Shown in pieces: positions 10,195 to 19,291 of a stretch of DNA of 64,000 nt. Under the pieces are notes generated by a model. That model saw nothing but the letters and a program-made list of their open reading frames with translations, ran no database searches and had not been told where the DNA came from. Numbering within the stretch: position 1 is the stretch's first letter; each line of letters opens with the position of its first letter. Source of the stretch: Nocardioides humi (GTDB lineage Bacteria; Actinomycetota; Actinomycetes; Propionibacteriales; Nocardioidaceae); contig NZ_CP041146.1 of NCBI RefSeq assembly GCF_006494775.1, positions 1,736,001 to 1,800,000 of the forward strand, read 5' to 3'. The position numbers were made by a program, and so were the translations under genes.

Positions 10195-11264
10195 CGGTCG
10201 TCGCCGGCGGATCCGTCGCCGGCGGATCGGTCCCGGGGCACCCAGGTCTTGACGTAGTCGACGAGCAGGGTGGTCCGGTCGCCGGACCAGTCGGTCGTGG
10301 CGTCGGGCTCACCGCCCCAGCCGCCCACTTGGAGGTTGATCCGCAGGCTCCAGGTCTTGCCGGCGTCGTAGAAGTCGTCGTACCAGCCCGGCGAGCCCGG
10401 GCAGAAGGCCGCGGTCGGCTGCCCGTCGATCCACATCACCATCAGTCCGGGCGTCTTCTGGATGGTGTAGGTGTGCCAGCGGGTTCCGCGCCGGTCGCCG
10501 AGCTCGGCGGAGCTGAACCGTCGCGCGACGCTCTGGTGTCCCCGCCCGTAGTCCGTGTGGATCGTGTGGTGGAAGCGAGGGCGAGTGCCCTTCTGATGCG
10601 TGGTCTCGACCAGGTCGATCTCGCCGCCGGAGCGATCGGCCGGCCGGAGCCAGACCGCGGCCCACATGCCGCGCTCCATCGGCACCTTCACCCGCACCTC
10701 CATCCGGAACGTGTCGGGCAGCGCGTAGCGGCCGTTGGTGTCGATGAAGCCCGACGTGAAGGAGCGCCCGCCGACGGCCTCCCGCGCCGCGCGGATGGCG
10801 AGCTTGCCGTTGCGCGTGCTGACGTTGCGCGCGAGCAGGTAGCTCGACTCGTGGTCGAGCCTGGTCCGGTCGCGGACGTTCCAGCGCGATCGGTCGAGGG
10901 TGTCGAACCGCTCGTCGAGGTCGCGTCGCCACACGATGCCGTCGGTCCCGTCGGACCCGTCCGGCTCGACGCCGGGCTCGCGGCCCGCCAGGCAGAAGCG
11001 GTCGACGGGCCGGATGGTCGGCTCGGCGGACGGCGAGCCCGGGGCGCCGGTCGGGTCGGCTGCCGTGGGGTCGGTGCTGGTGGGGGCCGGTGCGGTGCCG
11101 GGCCCGGGCGTCGAGCGACCGGCGCCGTCGTGGTGGCGGGCGTCGTCGTCGCGCTGGGCGCGCTCGGTCACCGCCCACACCACCACCGCCAGGGCAACGA
11201 CGACCGCGACCGCCATCACCAGCCACCCCCGGTGAGCGGAGAGGCGCTGTGCCGGCCTGGGCAT
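10191..11264 (-). CDS. Second membrane-anchored GH16 glycoside hydrolase
   Basis: 357-aa protein with one N-terminal membrane segment (about residues 14-32), a Pro/Thr/Ser-rich linker (about 50-85) and a GH16 domain. The catalytic motif is GGEIDLVE (Glu215, Asp217, Glu220). The start ATG follows a strong GGGAGGTGGGG site. It is translated just before the other GH16 gene. The two proteins are clearly different in sequence, so they are not a recent duplication. The extracellular domain probably acts at the cell surface on the locus polysaccharide. Confidence 0.87.
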   Translation of the reverse strand: MPRPAQRLSAHRGWLVMAVAVVVALAVVVWAVTERAQRDDDARHHDGAGRSTPGPGTAPAPTSTDPTAADPTGAPGSPSAEPTIRPVDRFCLAGREPGVEPDGSDGTDGIVWRRDLDERFDTLDRSRWNVRDRTRLDHESSYLLARNVSTRNGKLAIRAAREAVGGRSFTSGFIDTNGRYALPDTFRMEVRVKVPMERGMWAAVWLRPADRSGGEIDLVETTHQKGTRPRFHHTIHTDYGRGHQSVARRFSSAELGDRRGTRWHTYTIQKTPGLMVMWIDGQPTAAFCPGSPGWYDDFYDAGKTWSLRINLQVGGWGGEPDATTDWSGDRTTLLVDYVKTWVPRDRSAGDGSAGDDR

Positions 11265-11377
11265 CGACGCCCCACCTCCCGTCGGGCCCCGGCGTCCCGG
11301 GCGACTCGCCCGGGGCCACCGGCGGCGAGCGGGGATCGGGCCAGCATAGCGACGGGAGGCGGACGGGACCGCCTGGT

Positions 11378-14218
11378 CTAGTCAAGCGTGGCGACGGCCC
11401 CCGCCTCGAACGTCAGGTCCGGCGTCCCCCGGTAGTTGAGGTGGGTCTCCGCGGCGATCACGTTCCGGCCCTGCCGGAGCAGGCCGAGCGGCACCTCGAC
11501 CACGACCGGGCTCGACTTGGCGGCCGCCTCGCGAGGCGCGACGACTGCGTAGGTCTGGTGCGTGACCGGGCCGTCGGGCAGGCCCCGCCGGGCCACCTCG
11601 ACGCCGTTGACGTAGAAGACCGCGCCGTCGTTGGCGACGCCCGTGAGCACCAGCGACCGCACGGCGTCGGGGTCGTCGATGGTGAACGCGTGCCGGAAGT
11701 ACGCCGTGAGCGGGCGGCTCGAGGTGGGATCGAAGAGGTCGAGGCTGGTCTGCACGGAGGTGGACCCCCACCCCAGCACCGCCGTGCCCTGCTGCCACCC
11801 GGTGTCGTCGTACTCGGGCTGCGCCCAGGTCGCGGGCGGCGCCTGGGCCTCGTAGCGCCACCGCCAGCTGGCGTCGTTCGGGACGACCTGCTGGGGAGCC
11901 GCGCCCCCGACGGCCAGGACGCCGGTGCTCGCCGAGACGTTGCCGGCGCCGTCGGCGGCGCGGACGAAGTACCGGGCGTCGTCCGCGTGCGGGACGGTGA
12001 TGCTGGTCGCGGTGGTCACCGCGATGGGACGGTCGTTGCGCAGCACCTGGTAGCGCACGCCGCTGGGGTCGCTGCTGGCGTTCCACGCCAGCCGCACGCT
12101 GTCGGAGCCGTGCTCGACGAGGCGGAGCCCCCCGGGCGTGGCCGGAGCGGTGGCGTCCCGCGGCGCGAACCGGGCGAAGCCGCCCGACCAGTCCGTGGCG
12201 CTCTGCCGCGAGGAGACGGTGACGATGTCGCCGCCGACCCAGAGCCGGTCGTTCGAGTCCTTGGTGATCGCCCAGACGCCGTACCCGACCCGGGTCTTGA
12301 ACGTCGGCACGAAGCCGGGCACCCGGGCACCGGTCGCCGCATCCCACATCCCGACCGCATGCACGGTGTCGGCCTGGCTCCACGGCGTGCTGTCCAGCGG
12401 CCACTTGACGGCGTCGGCGTAGGAGTTGTCCCAGCAGTGGCAGCCGGCGAAGACCTGGTCGCCGTCGGCGGTGACCGCCTGCACGTCGCCCTTCGGGTCG
12501 AAGATGTTGGTGCTCAGCCGTTGGAACGTGCTGGTCGAGAAGGAGAAGAGGCTGTGCTCCGAGCCGCCGACCCAGACCCGGTCGCCGGCCTCGGCGATGG
12601 CCTGCTGGTAGTCGTTGCTGCTGCTCCAGGTGGGGTTCCACGCCGGTGTCGCGAGGCTCGCGGTGGCTCCGGTCCGGAAGGCGGCGGCCTTCGGCGCCGC
12701 GAGGCCGTCGGCCTGGGTGAAGTAGCCGGCCGAGTAGACGCGGGTGCGGTCGGCCGCGCCGTCGACGTCGACCACGGAGCCGTTGAGGTTGGGGTTCCAG
12801 CCGTTCGTGGCGCTGGCATCGGCGACGTTGACCCGGCCGAGGTTCCGCATGAAGGAGGGGTTCGCCTGCGTCCTGCCCTTGAGGTGGGTGAAGGCGCCGC
12901 CGAGGTAGAGGTAGTCGCCGTCGAGCTCGAGGGCCCGGACGTTGACGACGCCGCCGGTGAGCCGGTTCTCCACCGTCAGCGACCAGGTCGGGTCCACGGC
13001 CCCGGTGACCGGGTCGAGGGCCACGATGCCGGTGGCGGCGGTCCCGTTCGCGTGGGTGAAGGAGCCGCCGGCCACGATCCGGCCGTCGGGCAGCGTCGCC
13101 AGGGCACGGACCTGCTCGTTGAGAACCGGCCGGAAGGAGGAGACCCAGGCGCCGGTGTCGACGTCGAACGCCGCCAGGAAGGACTGCTCGACGCGTCCGG
13201 TACCGGAGGCGTCCTGCTGGACGTAGCGGAAGTTGCCGCCGACGTACATCCGGTTGCCGGACTGGGTGAACGCCTGCACCTCGACGCTGCCCTCGCGGCT
13301 GGTGTCGCCGGCGATGCCCGTCACTCCCCACGGCAGGGGGTCGGCCAGGGAGTTGGGCTGCGCGGTCTGCTCGACCGCGGTCGTGCCGCCGTCGGGGATG
13401 GCGGTGAAGCCCTCGGTGGACCTGATCTTCGGACGCAGATAGACCTGCGTCACGGGGAGCGCCTCCCCGCCGCCGGACGGCGAGTACAGGTAGGAGTCGG
13501 CGTTGGCGGATCCGCCGACGCCGGTGCCGTAGCCGAAGCCGAAGTTCCAGGCGGTCGAGGAGCGCGAGGTCGTGATCACCCGTCGGTAGCTGCTGTCGGC
13601 CCCGAACGAGCTGGTGTTCCCGCCCGACCAGCTCGAGCCGTCGAACGAGTACGACGTGAGCGGGTGGGGCGCGTTGAACGACCACACCCACCGGTCCCGC
13701 CGGCTCGGCTTGAACCGCGCCTCCTGCCACTGGCTGCCGGCGGCGTTGCGGGCCCGGCGGAGGCGGATGCCGTCGGTCAGGTCGGCGACCCGGCCGCCGT
13801 CCAGGAGCTGGTCGACGGCCTGGCTCGGGAGCTGGTGCACGTCGGCACCGCCGGCGAAGGACGGGCTCAGCAGCGCGGCGCGCGTGCCCTTGCCGTCGTA
13901 GTCGGGGGTCCAGCCGTTGCGGCCCTTGGCGATCAGCACCCAGCCACCGCCGTCGGTGGTCATGTCGCAGTAGAACTGCTGCGGCTCGGGCATCGACGGG
14001 GTGAGCAGCCAGTAGGCGCCGTCCGGCGCGCTCGGTCGCAGCTGCTTGATCTCCCAGCACGAGCCGGCCGCGGTCTGCTGGGTCGTGCCCAGGGTGACGG
14101 GGTCGGGGGCACCGGGCTCGGCCGAGACCGCGGGGGTCGTCGCGACCGTCAGGCCGGTGACCGCCGTACCGACGGCCAGGACGCCCGCAGCCAGCCGGCG
14201 GATGTTGCTGCTACGCAC
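11378..14218 (-). CDS. Large secreted protein: fibrinogen-like, beta-propeller-like, FN3 and jelly-roll regions
   Basis: 946-aa exported protein. The GTG at 14218 has GAGGTG 6 nt upstream and gives a clean signal peptide cut after about residue 33 (PAVSA). Residues 50-270 resemble a fibrinogen C-terminal-type domain (GSCWEIKQL, FYCDMTTDGGGWVLIAKG). Residues 300-680 hold repeated propeller or delta-60-like segments (LPDGRIVAGGSFTHANG, LDGDYLYLGGAFTHL). A fibronectin III domain lies at about 690-770 (VRLAWNASSDPSG). Residues 785-946 look like a galactose-binding jelly roll (VANDGAVFYVNGVEVAR). No catalytic site was seen. It is probably a carbohydrate- or surface-binding protein linked to the polysaccharide locus. 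An in-frame extension upstream to 14980 is rejected. Confidence 0.8.
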   Translation of the reverse strand: MRSSNIRRLAAGVLAVGTAVTGLTVATTPAVSAEPGAPDPVTLGTTQQTAAGSCWEIKQLRPSAPDGAYWLLTPSMPEPQQFYCDMTTDGGGWVLIAKGRNGWTPDYDGKGTRAALLSPSFAGGADVHQLPSQAVDQLLDGGRVADLTDGIRLRRARNAAGSQWQEARFKPSRRDRWVWSFNAPHPLTSYSFDGSSWSGGNTSSFGADSSYRRVITTSRSSTAWNFGFGYGTGVGGSANADSYLYSPSGGGEALPVTQVYLRPKIRSTEGFTAIPDGGTTAVEQTAQPNSLADPLPWGVTGIAGDTSREGSVEVQAFTQSGNRMYVGGNFRYVQQDASGTGRVEQSFLAAFDVDTGAWVSSFRPVLNEQVRALATLPDGRIVAGGSFTHANGTAATGIVALDPVTGAVDPTWSLTVENRLTGGVVNVRALELDGDYLYLGGAFTHLKGRTQANPSFMRNLGRVNVADASATNGWNPNLNGSVVDVDGAADRTRVYSAGYFTQADGLAAPKAAAFRTGATASLATPAWNPTWSSSNDYQQAIAEAGDRVWVGGSEHSLFSFSTSTFQRLSTNIFDPKGDVQAVTADGDQVFAGCHCWDNSYADAVKWPLDSTPWSQADTVHAVGMWDAATGARVPGFVPTFKTRVGYGVWAITKDSNDRLWVGGDIVTVSSRQSATDWSGGFARFAPRDATAPATPGGLRLVEHGSDSVRLAWNASSDPSGVRYQVLRNDRPIAVTTATSITVPHADDARYFVRAADGAGNVSASTGVLAVGGAAPQQVVPNDASWRWRYEAQAPPATWAQPEYDDTGWQQGTAVLGWGSTSVQTSLDLFDPTSSRPLTAYFRHAFTIDDPDAVRSLVLTGVANDGAVFYVNGVEVARRGLPDGPVTHQTYAVVAPREAAAKSSPVVVEVPLGLLRQGRNVIAAETHLNYRGTPDLTFEAGAVATLD

Positions 14219-14438
14219 TCTCGAGCACCTCGTGTGGTCAGGGACGTCGCTTGCAGACGTCGGCCAGGACGTGGCCCGGCCCACGCCGTCGTCAGCCTGC
14301 TGGCAGGGCACCGTCAGTGTCTTCATCAGGGTGGATGAATAAGTCGTCTCGGCTGCGGTGCGCCGGCCCCGCGGGGACGATGCTCGGCACGGATCCGGAC
14401 TCCGACGGGTCCGGCTCAGCCGTGGAGAGGTGGACGAG

Positions 14439-15062
14439 GTGTCGGTGCGCAGGACCCTGGCGTGGACGCTGCTCGCCGCGCTCACGACCTCGGGTGGGCT
14501 CACCGCCTGTTCGGGCGACGGCGAGGCCGGCCGGACCGGCGCCGCGCCGTCCCCCTCCGCGTCCCCGTCCGCGTCCCCCTCCGACTCCCCCTCCCCGACG
14601 ACCGATGCGTCGACGCCAACGGCCTCCGCGAGCGGCAAGGCCCGCGGCAAGGGCGTGCCGCCGCCGATCGTGGCCGAGGCCGAGCAGGTCACCGAGGACC
14701 TGCTCTCCGCGGTGGAGCGAGCCCTCGCCACCCCTGCCGCGGCGGACCAGATCGACGAGGACCTGATCGCCGGCGCCGCACGGGAGGCGCTGCTCGCCCA
14801 GGCCGCCGAGTACGCCGACAACGACTGGCGGGTGACCGGGACCCCGCGCGTCGTCAGCATGGTGGTGCGCAGGCTCGGCAGCGACCGGCTCCGGGTGCGG
14901 GCCTGCCTCGACCAGTCCGACGTGACGGTGACCGGCGCCAGCGGCGACGAGCTCCCCCGCGGCTCCGCGAGCACGCGCACCCGGACGATCTACACGCTGC
15001 AGAGGGCCGGCGACCGCTGGCAGGTCGTCGACCAGACCTTCCCCCGCAACCCGGACTGCTAG
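14439..15062 (+). CDS. Putative secreted lipoprotein of unknown function
   Basis: 207-aa protein beginning at GTG 14439, with GGAGAGG about 8 nt upstream. The signal peptide ends in a lipobox (GGLTAC), so lipid attachment at Cys is predicted. A low-complexity Ser/Pro linker (PSPSASPSASPSDSPSP) follows. The C-terminal 130 residues resemble actinobacterial lipoproteins with a small SnoaL/NTF2-like fold (RRLGSDRLRVRACLDQSDV, GDRWQVVDQTFP), but the match is loose. It is divergent from the large fibrinogen-domain gene and convergent with the Fic remnant. Confidence 0.75.
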   Translation: MSVRRTLAWTLLAALTTSGGLTACSGDGEAGRTGAAPSPSASPSASPSDSPSPTTDASTPTASASGKARGKGVPPPIVAEAEQVTEDLLSAVERALATPAAADQIDEDLIAGAAREALLAQAAEYADNDWRVTGTPRVVSMVVRRLGSDRLRVRACLDQSDVTVTGASGDELPRGSASTRTRTIYTLQRAGDRWQVVDQTFPRNPDC

Positions 15063-15071
15063 GACGGACTG

Positions 15072-15534
15072 CTAGGACGGCGGTCCTGCCCGGAGCCACC
15101 GGCGTGACGGTCTCGCACGGACCCCGATGCGCTCCTCCAGGTCGCGCAGCTCCGTCATCACGTCGCTCGCCACCCAGATCCGGTTCCGGGCGGCTCCTGT
15201 GATCTCGTGGAGGATCCCTGCGTCCTCGAGGCGGTCGACGGCCTCATCGGTGCGGATCCTCGTCGAGGCCGTGACCCCCTGGGCGCGCGCGATGTCGAGG
15301 ATCGGCGCCCGCAGGGGCTGAGGTCGCTCCCTCCGATCCAGTTCTGCCGCTGGCGTATCGGCCCGCCCACGCGCCCTCCACGCGGTCGTCGGACAGGAGC
15401 ATGTGGTGGGCGGCGCTGAGAACGGCGTCCTCGGTGAGGGGAGAGCCACCGTCGGTGGACGCGGTCAGCGAGGCGAGAGCGCGCGATCGGCGATGCGCGC
15501 CACGGGAGTATCGGTTCCTGCGAGCTCCTCAGGC
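15072..15534 (-). pseudogene. Fic-family protein remnant with the catalytic core deleted
   Basis: Read right to left across three frames: LTEDAVLSAAHHMLLSDDRVEGAW, then QRQNWIGGSDLSP, which is the usual N-terminal part of a Fic protein. This is followed directly by the C-terminal winged helix (PILDIARAQGVT, DRLEDAGILHEITG, RNRIWVASDVM). The whole FIDO core with its HxFxxGNGR motif is absent. Two single-base shifts (near 15362 and 15311) lie in G/C runs and may be sequencing errors, but the internal deletion and the missing N-terminus mean the gene is dead. Its loss next to a variable surface locus suggests relic accessory DNA. Confidence 0.7.
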
Positions 15535-16344
15535 CGAGATCCGGGCCTTGACGGAGGCGAGCCTGCGCATGACGGAGGAGTCGACGATCGTGAGGAGCTG
15601 GTCGAGCGGCGCGGACGGCGCGGACCGGCGACCGCCGATCATCTGCCGGGCATTGACGCCCCACGGGGTGAACAGGCCGGCCTCGGCGAGCTCGTCGACG
15701 GCGCGAGCCACGTCGTCGGCGTAGTAGCCGTAGTCGTCGAAGACCACGATCCCGTCGGCCGACAGGTGCGGCAGCCAGTGCTCGCCGTCCTCCCGGACCG
15801 CGTCGTAGGAGTGCCAGCCGTCGATGTAGAGGAGATCGATCTCGCGCCCGTCCCACTCCCTCGCCGCCTCGATCGAGGTCGCCCGGACCATGTCGACGAG
15901 ACCGTCGGGGTCGAGGCCCCGGACGAAGTAGCAGAACATGTCCCAGGTGGGCAGCTCCTCGATCCCGAGCATCTCGAGATGCTGGCGGTCACCGGTGTGC
16001 GGGTCGATGGCGGTGATGCCGCCGCCGCGACCGAGCGCCGCGAGGATCTGGGCCTGGAACACCGCGCTGCGGCCGAGGTACGACCCGATCTCGACGACCG
16101 TGGGCTCGGCGGGCAGCGACTGGAGGGCCAGGGTGAAGGCGGCGGCGTGGCGCTGGTCGAACCAGCCCGGTACGCCGTCCGCGGCCTGCCAGGCCGCGTC
16201 GAACTCGGCGGGCAGCAGGGCCTGGATCCGCTCCCACTGGTAGCGGCGGACGGCGGCGGCGCCGCCGTCGGTCACGCTCCGGCACAGGGCTGAGAGCACG
16301 TCGATCTTCCTTCCGGACGGCGGCGCCGTCATCGTCGATGTCAT
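15529..16344 (-). CDS. Class I SAM-dependent methyltransferase
   Basis: 271-aa methyltransferase of the Methyltransf_24-like type. SAM-binding motif I is VVEIGSYLGRSA, the acidic residue after strand 2 is in GGITAIDPHTGD, and motif IV-like IDLLYIDGWHSYDAVREDG is followed by GGRRSAP near the C-terminus. Enzymes of this group often modify sugars or small molecules beside glycosyltransferases. The start chosen is the ATG at 16344, 8 bp after the glycosyltransferase stop; an internal ATG at 16332 is also possible. It probably decorates the polysaccharide or a linked glycan. Confidence 0.8.
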   Translation of the reverse strand: MTSTMTAPPSGRKIDVLSALCRSVTDGGAAAVRRYQWERIQALLPAEFDAAWQAADGVPGWFDQRHAAAFTLALQSLPAEPTVVEIGSYLGRSAVFQAQILAALGRGGGITAIDPHTGDRQHLEMLGIEELPTWDMFCYFVRGLDPDGLVDMVRATSIEAAREWDGREIDLLYIDGWHSYDAVREDGEHWLPHLSADGIVVFDDYGYYADDVARAVDELAEAGLFTPWGVNARQMIGGRRSAPSAPLDQLLTIVDSSVMRRLASVKARISA

Positions 16345-16352
16345 CGGGACTG

Positions 16353-17326
16353 TCAGGCGACGAGCTCGGGAGCCAGCTCGGTGGGGTCGGCGAGCCGGGC
16401 GAGACGACTCACCTGCAGTGACGCGGCGCGTCGTACGTGCTCGAGGTCGAGCTGCTCGTCGCCGTGCACCATGACGGCGAGGCCGCGCTGCTCCAGGCTC
16501 TCGGTCATGCGTACCTGATGGTCGTCGCACGCCTCGCCGTGCTCGGCCGTGCGCGGCAGCACCACCGGGACCCGGCCGGCGGCCAGCGAGGTGAGGATCG
16601 AGCCGGCGCCGCCGTGGGTGATCACGACCGACGAGGCCGCCATGGCGTCCTCCAGGTCGCTCGGCGAGAGCCACTGATTGCGGACGACGCCGTCGGCGAG
16701 GTCGGTGCTGCCGACCTGCCAGGTGATGGCGACCCCGCGCAGGGCGCTCTCCACCTGCCGCACGGCTCGGGGGAACGGGAAGTTCTCACCGCCCAGGGCC
16801 ACGACGGCGCTGGAGACCGCCGGGGCGGGCTCCAGGGGCGCGGCGACGAAGGCGCTGAAGGCGTCGGCGGCCTCGGTCCAGCGGCCTCCCCATCCGGCAC
16901 GGGGAGCCAGCAGCTGGGCCCGGGGCAGCCGCGCTGCCAGCCGACCGGTCAGCGACGGCCCGTCGAGGCGGGCGACCGACTCGACGTAGGTGATCGGCGT
17001 GCGGTGACAGGCCGCCGCGAGCAGGTGCGGGACGGCCTGGGCGGCGCCGGTGGTGACCACGCGGCTCGGCCGCAGGCGCCGGTGCAGCGCGAACGCCTGT
17101 CGCAGGTTGCGCCAGGCGCCGGCGAGGTCGCGCGAATAGATCCTGGGCATCCAGGTGACGTCGTCGTGGCCCTCCAGCCGATGGACCGTCTGGGGGTGGC
17201 GGGGAACCGCCCAGTGCCGGTCGGCGAGGTCGATGCCGTGACTCTCGACGAGGAGCTCCAACTCGGTGAAGTGCCCCCGCACGAACAGGCCAACAGCACC
17301 GGACCGGTGGCGGGGCGAGTGCGCAT
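16353..17326 (-). CDS. MurG/UGT-like glycosyltransferase, frameshifted
   Basis: GT-B enzyme of about 324 aa after repair. The C-terminal donor-binding motif THGGAGSILTSLAAG with PVVLPR is typical of MurG, UGT and Alg13-type transferases. The N-terminus (MRTRPATGPVLLACS, then GGHFTELELLVE) is split by a frameshift at the run of five C on the plus strand (17274-17278); one more base joins it and supplies the Gly-rich GGH loop of Alg14/MurG. Followed 8 bp later by the methyltransferase, so the two probably modify the same acceptor. Confidence 0.78.
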
Positions 17327-17408
17327 GGTCCCAGGGGAACCGTGAGCGGCAGCTCCGATGGTCGTTGAGTGAGGTCTTTACCCCACCTGGGTGAACAGTG
17401 GCGTCTCG

Positions 17409-18062
17409 TCAGCGCCCGTCGAGCCAGGCCAGCACGGCCAGCACCCGCCGGTTGTCGTCGGGCGCCTGCGGCAGGTCGAGCTTGGTGAAGATGTTGTTGA
17501 TGTGCTTCCCGACGGCCTTCTCGGTGACGACCATCCGGGCCGCGACGGCGGCGTTGGAGCGGCCCTCGGCCATCAGGGTGAGCACCTCCCGCTCGCGGTC
17601 GGTGAGCCGGTCCAGCGGCCGGCTGCGGGCGCTGACGAGCGCCGCCACCACCTCGGGGTCGAGCACCGTGCCGCCGTCCGCGACCTGCCGGACGGCGGCG
17701 AGGAAGCCGTCGACGTCGGCGACCCGGTCCTTGAGCAGGTACCCGATCGCCCCCTCCCCGCCGGCGAGCAGGTCCCGGGCGTACAGCGGCTCCACCCACT
17801 GGCTGAGCACGAGCACCGGGAAGGCCGGCCGCGACGCGCGGGCCGCGGTGGCGGCCTCCAGGCCCTCGGTGGTGTGCGTCGGCGGGAGGCGTACGTCGAC
17901 CACGGCCAGGTCGATGTCGTCGCGGGCGAGCGCCCGGGTGAGGGAGGGCGCGTTGTCCACCGCCTCGACCACCTCGATCCCGCCGGACTCGAGGATCCGG
18001 GTGAGGCCTACGCGCAGCAGCGCCTGGTCCTCGGCGAGCACGGCCCTCAGCCGATCCGGCAC
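17409..18062 (-). CDS. NarL/LuxR-family response regulator
   Basis: 217-aa regulator. The receiver begins LRAVLAEDQALLRVGL, with phospho-acceptor Asp in LAVVDVRLPP and Lys in GYLLKDRV. The C-terminal LuxR HTH is LTDREREVLTLMAEGRSN with VVTEKAVGKHINNIFTKL. The GTG at 18062 lies inside the 3' end of the kinase gene (16-bp overlap), so the pair is translationally coupled. It is the last gene of an ATPase-permease-kinase-regulator operon, and is expected to bind DNA upstream of the ATPase gene at 21362-21592. Confidence 0.9.
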   Translation of the reverse strand: MPDRLRAVLAEDQALLRVGLTRILESGGIEVVEAVDNAPSLTRALARDDIDLAVVDVRLPPTHTTEGLEAATAARASRPAFPVLVLSQWVEPLYARDLLAGGEGAIGYLLKDRVADVDGFLAAVRQVADGGTVLDPEVVAALVSARSRPLDRLTDREREVLTLMAEGRSNAAVAARMVVTEKAVGKHINNIFTKLDLPQAPDDNRRVLAVLAWLDGR

Positions 18063-19291
18063 GGCACCTCCATCCGGACCGTGGTCGGCCCGCCCGCGGG
18101 GCTGTCGACGGCCAGGGTGCCGTCGAAGGCGGCCAGCCGGCGCTCCACCCCGGTGAGCCCGGACCCGGCGGCGTCGGCGCCGCCCCGGCCGTCGTCGCCG
18201 ACGACGAGGCGCAGCCGGTCGCCGTCGTACGTCCCGGTCGCCCAGGCCCGGCTCGCCGCGGCGTGCTTCGTGGTGTTGGCGAGGCACTCGGCGACGGCGA
18301 AGTAGGCGGCGGACTCGACCGGCGCCGGGAGGCGGGGTACGTCGACGGCGACCGCCACGGGGACGGGCAGCGCCACGGCCAGCGCCTCGATCGCGCCCGC
18401 GAGGCCGCGGTCGGCGAGGACCGGCGGGTGGATGCCGCGGACCACCGAGCGCAGGTCGTCGAGGGCGTCCATCGTGGTCTCCCGCGCCTCCCGCAGCAGG
18501 GCGGCGGCGCCCTGGGGGTCGGTCTGGAGCAGCTTCTCGGCGAGCCCGACGCTCATCCCGACCGACGCGATCCGGGCCTGGGCCCCGTCGTGGAGGTCGC
18601 GCTCGATGCGGCGCACCTCCGCCGCGGAGTGGTCGAGGGTCTCGGCCCGGGACTCCTCCACCCGCTCGACCCGCTCGGCGAGCGCGGCGACCCGGTCGTG
18701 GCCGAGGATGCCGCGCTCCGCACGGGCGCGGGCCCGCACCAGCGGCTCGGTCACGAACCACCAGACGAGCAGCAGCGGGCCGCTGAACAGGAGCAGCAGG
18801 AGCCACACCCACTCCCCCGCGGTGAGCGCGAGGATCAGCCAGGTCAGCGGCGTGGTCAGCAGCGCCACCGGCAGCAGCGACATCACGAAGCCGCCGGTCG
18901 CGGAGAAGCAGAGGAACCCGAAGTCCCGCCAGCGCGCCGGGTCGCGCAGCCAGCGGACCGGCCGGACGACGACGGCGGTGCCCGCGGTCGGGGCGTACGC
19001 CGCGACGATCGGCTCCTCGAGCAGCCGGCCGCTCACCCGGCGGTGGGTCGCGGTGAGCGCCGCGGTCGCGGGCACGACGCCGAGGGCCAGGGCGAAGCCG
19101 GCCCCGACCAGGCCCAGCGGGATGCAGAGCAGGGTGAGGATCACCAGCGCCAGGGACGGGAGGAAGGAGGCGGCGTACCCGGCCGAGAGCAGGGTCAGCC
19201 GGGCCCGCTCGCCGATCCCGGCGGCGGTCACCGGGCTCGGCCGGAGCGGCCGCAGCGGCGCCAGTACGTCCATCGTGGCCAAGTCTGTCAT
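18047..19291 (-). CDS. DesK/NarX-type membrane histidine kinase
   Basis: 414-aa kinase with four or more predicted membrane helices (for example FLPSLALVILTLLCIPLGLV), a coiled coil, then a HisKA_3 segment with the phosphorylated His in IERDLHDGAQARI. The HATPase N box is VAECLANTTKHA and the G box is GDDGRGGAD. The start ATG 19291 overlaps the permease stop (ATGA). Such intramembrane-sensing kinases commonly sense envelope stress or an antimicrobial detected with the linked ABC transporter, which fits this four-gene arrangement. Confidence 0.9.
   Translation of the reverse strand: MTDLATMDVLAPLRPLRPSPVTAAGIGERARLTLLSAGYAASFLPSLALVILTLLCIPLGLVGAGFALALGVVPATAALTATHRRVSGRLLEEPIVAAYAPTAGTAVVVRPVRWLRDPARWRDFGFLCFSATGGFVMSLLPVALLTTPLTWLILALTAGEWVWLLLLLFSGPLLLVWWFVTEPLVRARARAERGILGHDRVAALAERVERVEESRAETLDHSAAEVRRIERDLHDGAQARIASVGMSVGLAEKLLQTDPQGAAALLREARETTMDALDDLRSVVRGIHPPVLADRGLAGAIEALAVALPVPVAVAVDVPRLPAPVESAAYFAVAECLANTTKHAAASRAWATGTYDGDRLRLVVGDDGRGGADAAGSGLTGVERRLAAFDGTLAVDSPAGGPTTVRMEVPCRIG

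Noticed and set aside
9037..10257. Plus-strand coding region opposite the first GH16 gene
   Set aside because: Mirror of a high-GC gene; no recognisable motifs, while the minus strand has the GH16 catalytic motif.
14219..14980. In-frame upstream extension of the fibrinogen-domain gene
   Set aside because: The added sequence is low-complexity and antisense to a lipoprotein gene. The GTG at 14218 has a ribosome-binding site and gives a proper signal peptide.
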